A DNA stretch of 14,629 bases from Alphaproteobacteria bacterium. GTDB lineage: Bacteria; Pseudomonadota; Alphaproteobacteria; Rhizobiales; Hyphomicrobiaceae. The notes below the pieces were generated by a model. It was not told the origin of the DNA, searched no databases, and was given only the letters and a program-made list of their open reading frames with translations. Positions 6,644-13,300 of this stretch are shown here, piece after piece. Made by a program: the position numbers and the translations under genes. The stretch spans positions 2,310-16,938 of the forward strand of contig VBAB01000371.1 of the NCBI GenBank assembly GCA_005888525.1. Direction: 5' to 3'. Each line of letters begins with the position of its first letter. Within the stretch, counting starts at the first letter, position 1.

Positions 6644-8161
6644 CTAGCCCACGGCCTCCATGTTGGCGCGAAACCGCAATCGAACCTCGCCCAGCTCCAC
6701 AAGATCGCCATCGTTCAAATCATGCGATTGCTGCTTGATCTTGTTGACGATGACACCGTTGCCGCCGCCGAGGTCCGTGATGACGAAGCGGCGCTTGTCC
6801 GCATCGAAATGCAACACCGCATGCCGACGCGAGATGGAATCGTTTAGCAGGCAGATGTCGTTGTCACGATGGCGGCCGATGCGCACGTTGGTCGTCTGCA
6901 GGGGGTAGCGCGAAGCGTTGCCGTCGAGCATGTCGAGCCATCCATAGACGACCCGGTCGCCCTGCTCCTCTTCGGCCAGCTCGGCCAGTCGCGCCCGGCG
7001 CGCGCCAAAGCTGCTGATGCCGAAGAGCGACAGCCCGATCGTGCCGAGACCCAACGCTACACCGCTGATCAGGGCGACGGTCTTGTTTTCTCGCGCCCAG
7101 GCGAACACCTTTTCGTACCAGGCCATGGGCGCGGCAGCGGGCTCGGTTTCCGTGGGCTGTTGCCGGGGCGCCGGCGGCTCGCGCACGACCGGCGCGGCCG
7201 GCACCGTGATGGCGTAGGACACGCTCTCAGAGCGCCCATTGCTGAAATCGGCGGTCATGCTGAGCGTCGCAGGGCCAGGCGGCTCCCGGAGGCTGACCGT
7301 TGCGGTGCCGCCGTTCTCCAAGGCCTCGGCGACGAACTGGTTGCCGATGGTATATTTTTGCGTGCTGCCGACCCTGACCTCCCGGCGAAAACCACCGGTC
7401 TCCTCTGCCAGGCGCCGGATATACTGGAACTTGGGCTGATCGCTCGCCTCCGCTGCGAAGCCCAGGGCGTGGATGATCACACCGGCATCCTTGGCGGCCT
7501 TCACCACCGGCTCATGATCGTAACTCGTGTCGTCGGAGTTGCCGTCGCCCAGGATGACCAGGGCTTTGCGGTCGCCTTTTTCCTTCGCCAGCTTGGCGAT
7601 CGCCTCCAGCGCCCCCTTGTAGAGCTGCGTGGGCAGCGCCACGCCCCGCACCGCCCGCACCGACTTGTCGAAATCGCTCTTGGAGGCGCCGAAGTCGGCC
7701 ACCATCGTCAAATCGTTGGCAATGGTGTAGGCCGCGTAGCGGCGTTTGCTCTCGCGCGGCTCCGCTATCTTGACGACCGTGTCGAGCATCGGCGACATGA
7801 TCGAGCGTCGGCCCGGGTCCATCAACTGGATGAGGAACATGACGACCAGCGTCTGGTTGCGCGGCTCGAATTGCACGTCCAACCGGTCGGTGCGGCCCTT
7901 GATGCTGGCCTTGACGCCCTTGAACGTCACCGCGTCGGTGGCCCACAAGTTGCAGCTCACAGTCGTCTGCGAACCATGCGGGGAAGCCAGCGCGGGATCG
8001 TCGGAGCCGGCGGGGGGCGGCGCGGCAGGCGTCACCAGCTGGGGGGCGGTGCACTGGGCCAGCAGCCTCGTGTCCTGCGCATTGCCAACGCATGGCGCAA
8101 GACCCGAAAGCAGCAATGCAATCGTGCCTGGCGCAAGCAGATGGCGGCGGACTCGAAACAT
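6644..8161 (-). CDS. Exported vWA domain - membrane span - cytoplasmic FHA protein
   Basis: A 505-aa product. ATG at 8161 is preferred over an in-frame GTG at 8167 because GGGGA sits 7 nt upstream of it. Signal peptide at about 1-29 (hydrophobic TIALLLSGLAP, then VGNAQ). A von Willebrand A-like fold spans about 102-280: LVVMFLIQLMD, PTQLYKGA (T178), ALVILGDGNSDD (D206), IIHALGF. The metal site looks degenerate: the usual D-x-S-x-S is D115-P-G-R-R-S. A Pro-rich stretch (about 322-345) precedes one span (about 362-383), then a basic segment and a C-terminal FHA domain (about 408-498) with IGRHRDND, NDSISRRHA (S444, H447) and GGGNGV. Topology is therefore vWA outside, FHA inside. First gene of the minus-strand run and divergent from the kinase. 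Confidence 0.9.
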   Translation of the reverse strand: MFRVRRHLLAPGTIALLLSGLAPCVGNAQDTRLLAQCTAPQLVTPAAPPPAGSDDPALASPHGSQTTVSCNLWATDAVTFKGVKASIKGRTDRLDVQFEPRNQTLVVMFLIQLMDPGRRSIMSPMLDTVVKIAEPRESKRRYAAYTIANDLTMVADFGASKSDFDKSVRAVRGVALPTQLYKGALEAIAKLAKEKGDRKALVILGDGNSDDTSYDHEPVVKAAKDAGVIIHALGFAAEASDQPKFQYIRRLAEETGGFRREVRVGSTQKYTIGNQFVAEALENGGTATVSLREPPGPATLSMTADFSNGRSESVSYAITVPAAPVVREPPAPRQQPTETEPAAAPMAWYEKVFAWARENKTVALISGVALGLGTIGLSLFGISSFGARRARLAELAEEEQGDRVVYGWLDMLDGNASRYPLQTTNVRIGRHRDNDICLLNDSISRRHAVLHFDADKRRFVITDLGGGNGVIVNKIKQQSHDLNDGDLVELGEVRLRFRANMEAVG

Positions 8162-8194
8162 CCACACGTCCCCGTTTCCCAGGAAATCGCTTGC

Positions 8195-8223
8195 ATACTA
8201 TGCTGCCGAAACGCAGCGTTCAA
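8195..8223 (-). promoter_or_regulatory. Sigma-70-like promoter for the vWA-FHA/FHA/phosphatase/Sel1 run
   Basis: Minus strand: TTGAAC (8218-8223), exactly 17 nt, TAGTAT (8195-8200), each 4 of 6 consensus bases. It is about 34 nt upstream of the ATG at 8161 and inside the 234-nt gap between the divergent vWA-FHA and kinase genes. The spacer holds a GCTGC/GCAGC inverted repeat (8202-8206/8213-8217) that could be an operator. Confidence 0.45.
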
Positions 8224-8395
8224 CCCGAGGTCCGGGGTTATCGTCACGCATTCGGCCCAATGAGCAAATACGAGCAAGCAGCATCGATACTCGGCCGCCA
8301 CCGGCCGCTCCGCCAGGGCCTCGCCGCATGGTGAATCGTAAGGCTGTGGCGCATTTCTGTCGAAGACGGCCGCGAACGGTTTCGGAACCAGCCCT

Positions 8396-9907
8396 ATGAC
8401 CTACCAAGACCCCTCGACGCTGTCGCCTGGCACGAAGGTCGACCAGTACGTGATCTCGGGCGTGCTCGGCCGCGGCGGGTTCGGCATCACCTATCTGGTC
8501 CACGACGAGTCCCTGCAAAAGGACTTCGCGCTGAAAGAGTTCTTCCCCGAGGACCTGGTCGTTCGCGAGGGGACCAGCATTCGCTTCACCGCCAAGCCCC
8601 ACAGCGAGAGCGACTACCGCTGGGGCCTCAAGAAGTTCTACGACGAGGCGCGCTTGCTGGCGCAGTTCAGCCACAGCAACATCGTCAGCGTCCGGCGCGT
8701 CTTCGAGGAGAACAACTCGGCCTACATGCTGCTCGATTTCGTCCGGGGCAGCACGCTGGAGAAATGGCTGCAGGGGCTCGACAGCCCGCCCACGCAGGAG
8801 GAATTGGATCTCATAGCCACGCCGCTGCTGAGCGCGCTCGAGCTGGTGCATGCCAACCGCACCTGGCATCTCGACATCTCGCCCGACAACGTCATGATCC
8901 GCGCCACCGACGGCGCGCCCATCCTGCTCGACTTCGGTGCCTCCCGCTTCGAGATCAAGCAGCATTCCCAGCTCGTCTCGGCGCTGGTCTTCAAGAGCGG
9001 CTACTCGGCGCCTGAGCAGTACACCTCGAACGCCGACCGCTATGGGCCCTGGACGGACATCTACGCGTTCGCAGCTACCCTGCATCGCGCCATGTCCGGT
9101 CAGCGGCCCATCGAGGCGACGTCGCGCCAGCTCTCCGACGAGCTGAGACCGGCAGCCGTGATCGGCAAGGGGCGCTATCGCGACAAATTCCTGAAGGCCG
9201 TCGATTGGGCCTTGAAGCTGCCGCCGCAGGACCGTCCCCGATCCATCTCCGAATGGCGCAAGGAGCTCCTGCAGGGCGGCGCCGCACCCGCTCCCATGGC
9301 CAGGACGCGCGTGCTGACCGGTGGAACCAGAGTTCTGGAAAGCCCGCTGCCGTTTTCGAGCGCGCGACCGAGCGCCAAGCCCGCCTGGCCGTTCGGCCTC
9401 GACGGCCCTTCCACCTCCATCGCCGCGGTGGGAGGCCTATGCCTCTTGCTGATCGTCGGCGTGGGCGTCGACCAGTTCGCGCCAGACCTTCGGCTCAACC
9501 CCGTGACGTACGTCAAGGCGGCCGGCCGCTACTTTGCCGGCGGCGGATCGTCCGCCCTGTGCGGCGCCAACACCGCCTGCTGGGGCGTGGTGGTGGAAAA
9601 GAACGGCGGCGTCTTCGCCCGCGTCAACGAGCCGAGCAAGGAGGAGGCCGAGAGCGGGGCCATGAACCTCTGCGCGCAAAAGGTCGGGCCGGGAGGATGC
9701 CGCGTGATCAGCGTGCTGTCCAAGAAGGAATGCTGGGCGCTCGCGGAAGTGCCGAGCAACCCCGCGGATTGGCGCGGTGCCAACGGAGCCACGCTGGAGG
9801 ACGCCAAGACCAGCGCCAAGACCACCTGCGAGACCAACTACGGCTTCTGCCGCGTCGGCATGACCTTCTGCGCCGACGGCAGCAGCCGGGTCGGCGGCAC
9901 GGATTAG
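8396..9907 (+). CDS. Membrane Ser/Thr protein kinase with C-terminal DUF4189 domain
   Basis: A 503-aa product. The kinase domain (about 17-292) has GRGGFG (25-30), ATP-binding Lys47 in FALKEFF, helix-C Glu84, catalytic loop HLDISPDN (Asp160, Asn165), DFG (179-181) and SAPEQY (205-207). All catalytic residues are present, but the HRD motif is HLD. A linker (about 296-335) with two TRVL sites (T304, T311) leads to one span (about 341-357). The C-terminal region (about 386-495) matches DUF4189: CWGVVVEKNGGVFARV, then spaced cysteines (C389, C395, C426, C435, C446, C478, C486, C492), fitting a disulfide-bonded periplasmic sensor. Similar kinases with a FALKEFFP motif occur in FHA/PP2C clusters, some linked to type VI secretion. 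The ATG has only a weak ribosome-binding site. Divergent from the vWA-FHA operon. Confidence 0.93.
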   Translation: MTYQDPSTLSPGTKVDQYVISGVLGRGGFGITYLVHDESLQKDFALKEFFPEDLVVREGTSIRFTAKPHSESDYRWGLKKFYDEARLLAQFSHSNIVSVRRVFEENNSAYMLLDFVRGSTLEKWLQGLDSPPTQEELDLIATPLLSALELVHANRTWHLDISPDNVMIRATDGAPILLDFGASRFEIKQHSQLVSALVFKSGYSAPEQYTSNADRYGPWTDIYAFAATLHRAMSGQRPIEATSRQLSDELRPAAVIGKGRYRDKFLKAVDWALKLPPQDRPRSISEWRKELLQGGAAPAPMARTRVLTGGTRVLESPLPFSSARPSAKPAWPFGLDGPSTSIAAVGGLCLLLIVGVGVDQFAPDLRLNPVTYVKAAGRYFAGGGSSALCGANTACWGVVVEKNGGVFARVNEPSKEEAESGAMNLCAQKVGPGGCRVISVLSKKECWALAEVPSNPADWRGANGATLEDAKTSAKTTCETNYGFCRVGMTFCADGSSRVGGTD

Positions 9908-9909
9908 GG

Positions 9910-9933
9910 CTGCGGCCGCCGCGCGGGCCGTAG
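9910..9933. terminator. Stem-loop between convergent kinase and protease genes
   Basis: CTGCGGCC (9910-9917) pairs with GGCCGTAG (9926-9933) over 8 bp including one G-T wobble, loop 8 nt. It fills most of the 31-nt gap between the two convergent stop codons, as expected for a bidirectional terminator. There is no T-run on either side. Confidence 0.4.
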
Positions 9934-9938
9934 ACCCA

Positions 9939-11651
9939 TCAACGGATCAGCCGCGACAGCCGCAGCTTGGCGGCGCCGAAGGCGATCTCCTGGCCGGTGT
10001 CGCTGAGCGCGACGACACTCTTGCCGAGCTTGGTGCCGTCGAGGCGCGTGCCGTTGGTGGAGCCCAGATCGCGCAGCGTCAACCCCTGCCGCGCATCGTA
10101 GATGATCTGGGCGTGCGCGCCCGAGACGCTGTCGTCGTCGATGACGAACTGGGCGCGGTTGCGGTCGCGACCGACAGTCCACGTCGCTGATTCTGCCGCT
10201 CGGCCGTTGGGCGCGGGCGGACGCAACTCGAACTGCAACGCCCGTCCGGCCGGATCGAACCCCGACAGCATCCAGCCGTGATTGACGGGACCGGAGGGGC
10301 GTGCCGCGCCGGCCCCGGCCGGCATGGACCCGGCGATCAGCTTGAATTCGGCGGTGCCGAACCGCAGCGTGTCGCCCACCTGCACCTGCGCGCTGTTGAC
10401 CCGGCTGCCGTTGATGAACGTGCCGTTCGAGGAGTTGAGATCGGTGACGACGATGCGCTGCGTCTGCGCGCTGATCTCGATGCGGGCGTGGTTGGAGGAT
10501 ACGGTGTCGTCCTCGATCGGGATCTCGCACTGGCGGCTCCGGCCGACCATAGCCGCGCGCCCCACCTCGAGCGCAAAGGCCTTCCCGCCTGCGCTCGGCT
10601 GCAGGGAGATTGCCGCTGCGGTCTGCGCGAGGTTCATCTGGGCCGCCGGCTGACGCGGCGCCTCGCGTGGCGACGGCGACCCGCCGCCCCGCCCCCGGTT
10701 GCCGGTCAGGCGGCGGCTCATGTATTGACCCACGGCCCCCACCGCCGCGCCGCCGCGCCAGGCAAACAGCACCGCGACGATGGCCAGAGCCGCAGCCATG
10801 CCGATGATCAGCGGCAGCAGCATGCCGCCGCCGCCGGATAGGGAGGTCGCGAAGCAGGCGTGGCTGATGGCAGCATAGGAAATGTTCAGCTCGCGCAGGA
10901 AGCGGATCACCTCGCCCGAGTGAATGGAGAAGAAGAGGCCCTGCGCACCCTTGGGAGAGAAGGAATTGACGCCGACCACCGTGCCGCAGTCGTCGAACAG
11001 GGGCCCGCCGCTGTTGCCGGGATTGATCGGGGCATTGTGCTGCACGGTGCGGGCGTTGATCACCTGCGTCTCGCTCAGCGCCGTGTTGGTGGCCGAATAG
11101 ATGCGCGACACCATGCCGGGCGTGAGCGTCGAGTCGAAGCCGCTCGGCTCCTTCATCTTCGCATACAGCTCCGGCAGGTTCTTGGGCGCTGTCGGATCCT
11201 GCTTCACGTCGGCGGCGCCGGGATAGCCCACGGCAACGACGCTGGTCAGCTTCTCGGGCTCGAAATCGCCCAGCACCAGCGCCCGCCCCGGCAGATCTTC
11301 GTACGTTTCCAGGACGGCCAAGTCGATGTTGGCTCTGCGATCCACCACGCGCGCTTCCACGAGCTTGCCGTCGCGGCCGTCGCGGTAGCCGATGAAGTAC
11401 TTCTCGCCCTCCGCGACCACATGGAAGTTGGTGACCAGGATGCGCCGACCGTTGACCAGGAACCCCGTGCCGGTGCCGATGCCCTTCTTGCGCATCGTGT
11501 AGATCTTGTAGACGCTGGCCTCGATCTTCTTGACGTCGAAAGCCCCCGCGCCGTGGGCGATGGCCGTCAGCAGAACAGCCGCCGTCAAGAGCGCAGCGCA
11601 AATGCGGCCCAGCAGCCCTGGTCGTGGCCCGGATCGTGGCATGTACAGCAT
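9939..11651 (-). CDS. Trypsin-like serine protease - membrane span - tandem FHA domains
   Basis: A 570-aa product. ATG at 11651 is chosen for the G-run (GGGGGGA) 4-5 nt upstream; an in-frame GTG at 11690 is possible but poorer. Signal peptide or N-terminal anchor at about 17-37 (hydrophobic ICAALLTAAVLLTAIAHG, then A-G-A). The protease domain (about 40-260) has a full S1-type triad: NFHVV (His77), NIDLAVL (Asp110) and GNSGGPLF (Ser214). One strong span at about 277-298 is followed by a basic linker and two FHA domains: about 362-439 (VGRSRQCE, SSNHARIE, NSSNGTFING) and about 490-565 (VGRDRNRA, VSGAHAQI, GSTNGTRLDG). The protease would face the periplasm and the FHA pair the cytoplasm, so phosphothreonine binding could control proteolysis or its placement. 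Convergent with the kinase gene. Confidence 0.92.
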   Translation of the reverse strand: MLYMPRSGPRPGLLGRICAALLTAAVLLTAIAHGAGAFDVKKIEASVYKIYTMRKKGIGTGTGFLVNGRRILVTNFHVVAEGEKYFIGYRDGRDGKLVEARVVDRRANIDLAVLETYEDLPGRALVLGDFEPEKLTSVVAVGYPGAADVKQDPTAPKNLPELYAKMKEPSGFDSTLTPGMVSRIYSATNTALSETQVINARTVQHNAPINPGNSGGPLFDDCGTVVGVNSFSPKGAQGLFFSIHSGEVIRFLRELNISYAAISHACFATSLSGGGGMLLPLIIGMAAALAIVAVLFAWRGGAAVGAVGQYMSRRLTGNRGRGGGSPSPREAPRQPAAQMNLAQTAAAISLQPSAGGKAFALEVGRAAMVGRSRQCEIPIEDDTVSSNHARIEISAQTQRIVVTDLNSSNGTFINGSRVNSAQVQVGDTLRFGTAEFKLIAGSMPAGAGAARPSGPVNHGWMLSGFDPAGRALQFELRPPAPNGRAAESATWTVGRDRNRAQFVIDDDSVSGAHAQIIYDARQGLTLRDLGSTNGTRLDGTKLGKSVVALSDTGQEIAFGAAKLRLSRLIR

Positions 11652-11722
11652 TGCAATCCCCCCAAGGCCCTCATTCCCGGACAGCCCCACAGGTACTTGG
11701 CGCGAACGCGTTCAATGCGCAA

Positions 11723-11751
11723 ATCATACCAGCTGCCGCAGCGTTTGGCAC
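11723..11751 (-). promoter_or_regulatory. Extended -10 sigma-70 promoter candidate for the protease-FHA gene
   Basis: Minus strand: GTGCCA (11746-11751, 4 of 6), 17 nt, TATGAT (11723-11728, 5 of 6) preceded by TGG, which makes an extended -10. The predicted start leaves a 5' leader of about 65 nt before the ATG at 11651. It lies in the 269-nt gap between this gene and the divergent gene at 11921; I saw no equally good promoter for the plus direction. Confidence 0.45.
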
Positions 11752-11920
11752 CTGTCCGCACCCGTGCCCCGGACGCGCCGCTAACCATCCGCGCTCACCG
11801 GTTGGGCAGATAAATGCAGCTCCCCGCTATCCGCCACATTCCCCGATCGATAGGTTGATTCGCGCGACCCCTGCGCCACGGCAAATGCGCCACACCAGAC
11901 GCACACCACGAGGGATTTCG

Positions 11921-12574
11921 ATGCGTGCACCGGTACTGCGACTGCTTCTCGCCTCCTCGCTCGTCCTGGCGGCGACGCCCTGGCCAGCCAATGCACAATT
12001 CGGGCTCCCCGGCCTGCCGCGGGTCGGCAGGGTTCTGCCCCTCCCCGGCCCCGGCCGCGTCCTGGGTCGGCTGCCCGGCATGCACTTCGGCAAGTTCCGC
12101 CGCGCCTTCGGCATCATCGGCGCCGTCGCCGTCGGCTCGGTGATTCTCGGCCGCCTCAGCCGCCGTGACGGCGCGGAGGTGACGCGGCGCACGCGCGTTG
12201 CCCTCGACAAGAGCCCCGACCAGGAGGTGACCGACACCTACCGCACGCCGAACGGCAACACGCAGGTGACGATCACCGCCGGTCCGGCACAGAAGGCGGC
12301 CGGCTTCAAGGGCGATCCGGTCCTGCGGCAGACGGCAGACGCCATCCAGCAGTCGAGCGACGTGTCGGGCGGCAAGGGCAAGGCGGACGCAATGCCGATG
12401 AACGATGTCATGCGCATCGACGAGATCCCCGAGGACACGCAGTGTCGCAAGGTGACGACGCAGATGGAGACCAAGAGCGGCGGCAAGAAGAGCGAATCGA
12501 AGGACGACAGCAAGACCACGAACGTGTCGATCCTCTGCCAGATGGGCGCCGACTGGAAGCCCGCCTCCGCCTGA
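11921..12574 (+). CDS. Small exported or membrane protein of unknown function
   Basis: A 217-aa product. ATG at 11921 has GAGGGA 5 nt upstream and starts a clear signal peptide (residues 1-25, ending P-A-N-A, then QF). The mature part opens with a Gly/Pro/Leu/Arg-rich stretch (26-60). A Gly-containing hydrophobic segment follows (about 62-77), flanked by basic residues on both sides and followed by RRDGAEVTRRTRVALD. Then comes a polar region, with two Cys (C175, C206) bracketing a very Lys/Ser-rich loop (184-199). I recognise no family. If 62-77 is a true span and the signal peptide is cleaved, the C-terminal half would be cytoplasmic, which would place RTRV (T91) on the kinase side; if not, the protein is periplasmic. 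Its place beside the protease-FHA gene suggests a part in the same envelope system. Confidence 0.75.
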   Translation: MRAPVLRLLLASSLVLAATPWPANAQFGLPGLPRVGRVLPLPGPGRVLGRLPGMHFGKFRRAFGIIGAVAVGSVILGRLSRRDGAEVTRRTRVALDKSPDQEVTDTYRTPNGNTQVTITAGPAQKAAGFKGDPVLRQTADAIQQSSDVSGGKGKADAMPMNDVMRIDEIPEDTQCRKVTTQMETKSGGKKSESKDDSKTTNVSILCQMGADWKPASA

Positions 12575-12591
12575 CACGCTCGAGGAAGCGC

Positions 12592-12624
12592 GGGTTGCGT
12601 CGAGCGTCCGCCATGACGCAACCC
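12592..12624 (+). terminator. Perfect 10-bp stem-loop after the exported-protein gene
   Basis: GGGTTGCGTC (12592-12601) and GACGCAACCC (12615-12624) are exact inverted repeats with a 13-nt loop, starting 18 nt past the stop at 12574. Strong stem, no T-run; the likely transcription end for the gene at 11921. Confidence 0.5.
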
Positions 12625-12733
12625 AAGTCGGGCTAGGCCGGCGTCTACGCGCTTCGCGGCAAGACGCCCCGCTCCTTTCCTTCCTCTCCACTGACACCTG
12701 CCGCACAGGCGCCGGGCCATCGGCATTTGTGCA

Positions 12734-12748
12734 CGCCCATTGTGGGCG
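12734..12748. promoter_or_regulatory. Operator-like palindrome upstream of the RidA-enolase unit
   Basis: CGCCCA (12734-12739), TTG, TGGGCG (12743-12748): a perfect 6-3-6 inverted repeat 51 nt before the RidA-family start. Size and position suit a regulator site, but no regulator gene is nearby and in GC-rich DNA it may be chance. Confidence 0.25.
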
Positions 12749-12799
12749 CTCGCGCCGCCGTCCAGAATGGGCGGACGTATCCAAAGGGGAGAGTGCGCG

Positions 12800-13267
12800 A
12801 TGCCCGTGCGTCGACCGGCTTTCAAGTCGTCACCGACCAACCCGTCGCTGGGCGAGATCCAGACCGTCCCTGAGCGCATCAAGGACATGCCCTACGCCCC
12901 GGCCATCCGCGTCGAGGCGCCGGGCGACCTGCTGTTCATATCAGGCGCGACGCCGTCGCCGCTCTACCACAAGCACCCCCACGAGTTGCACGAGCACAAT
13001 CACCCCGTGGGCATTGCCGACCAGACGCGGCTGGCCATGGAGAACATCAAGACCATCCTCGACCACCAGGGGCTCGCCTGGACCGACGTGGTCAAGGTGA
13101 CCAAGTACCTGACCGATATGCGCGACATGGACGGCATGGTGGCGGTGCTGGCGCAGTATTTCGGGGCCTGGACTCCCGCCAGCACCACCGTGTGCGTCAA
13201 CCAGCTCTCGACACCAGGCGCGCGCGTCGAGCTCGACATGATCGCCGTCTATCCCAAGAGCAAATAG
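12800..13267 (+). CDS. RidA/YjgF/UK114-family protein
   Basis: A 155-aa product. ATG at 12800 is chosen for AAAGGGGAG 8 nt upstream; upstream in-frame ATGs lack one. Family features: GDLLFISGATP (42-52), the long helix region IADQTRLAMENIKTIL (72-87), DVVKVTKYLTDM (96-107), and the end RVELDMIAV (142-150). RidA proteins hydrolyse reactive enamines/imines, but that needs an Arg in the V-A-R-L segment; here the aligned segment is V-N-Q-L (133-136), so classical deaminase activity is doubtful. It also has a His-rich stretch at 57-68 (six His in 12 residues) where RidA has a short loop. Total length is about 25 residues above the usual 128. It sits 33 nt before the enolase-superfamily gene and is probably co-transcribed, perhaps acting on a product of that pathway. 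Confidence 0.9.
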   Translation: MPVRRPAFKSSPTNPSLGEIQTVPERIKDMPYAPAIRVEAPGDLLFISGATPSPLYHKHPHELHEHNHPVGIADQTRLAMENIKTILDHQGLAWTDVVKVTKYLTDMRDMDGMVAVLAQYFGAWTPASTTVCVNQLSTPGARVELDMIAVYPKSK

Positions 13268-13300
13268 CCGCGCCGCAGATTCAGTCCGGGAGGGATGCCA

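Noticed and set aside
6869..8263. 464-codon open frame on the plus strand
   Set aside because: Entirely antisense to the vWA-FHA gene, Arg/His/Gly-rich composition, no domain seen.
9904..11601. 565-codon minus-strand frame overlapping the protease-FHA gene
   Set aside because: An out-of-frame, Arg-rich shadow of the real protease-FHA gene in the same strand.
11745..11762. TTGGCAC resembling the -24 element of a sigma-54 promoter
   Set aside because: The -12 GC falls one base out of register and the TTGC half is poor; the same bases are better explained as the -35 of the opposite-strand promoter.
2700..12574. Type VI secretion locus
   Set aside because: The kinase/PP2C/FHA combination suggests it, but no sheath, baseplate, tube, ClpV or TssM-like gene is present in the window.
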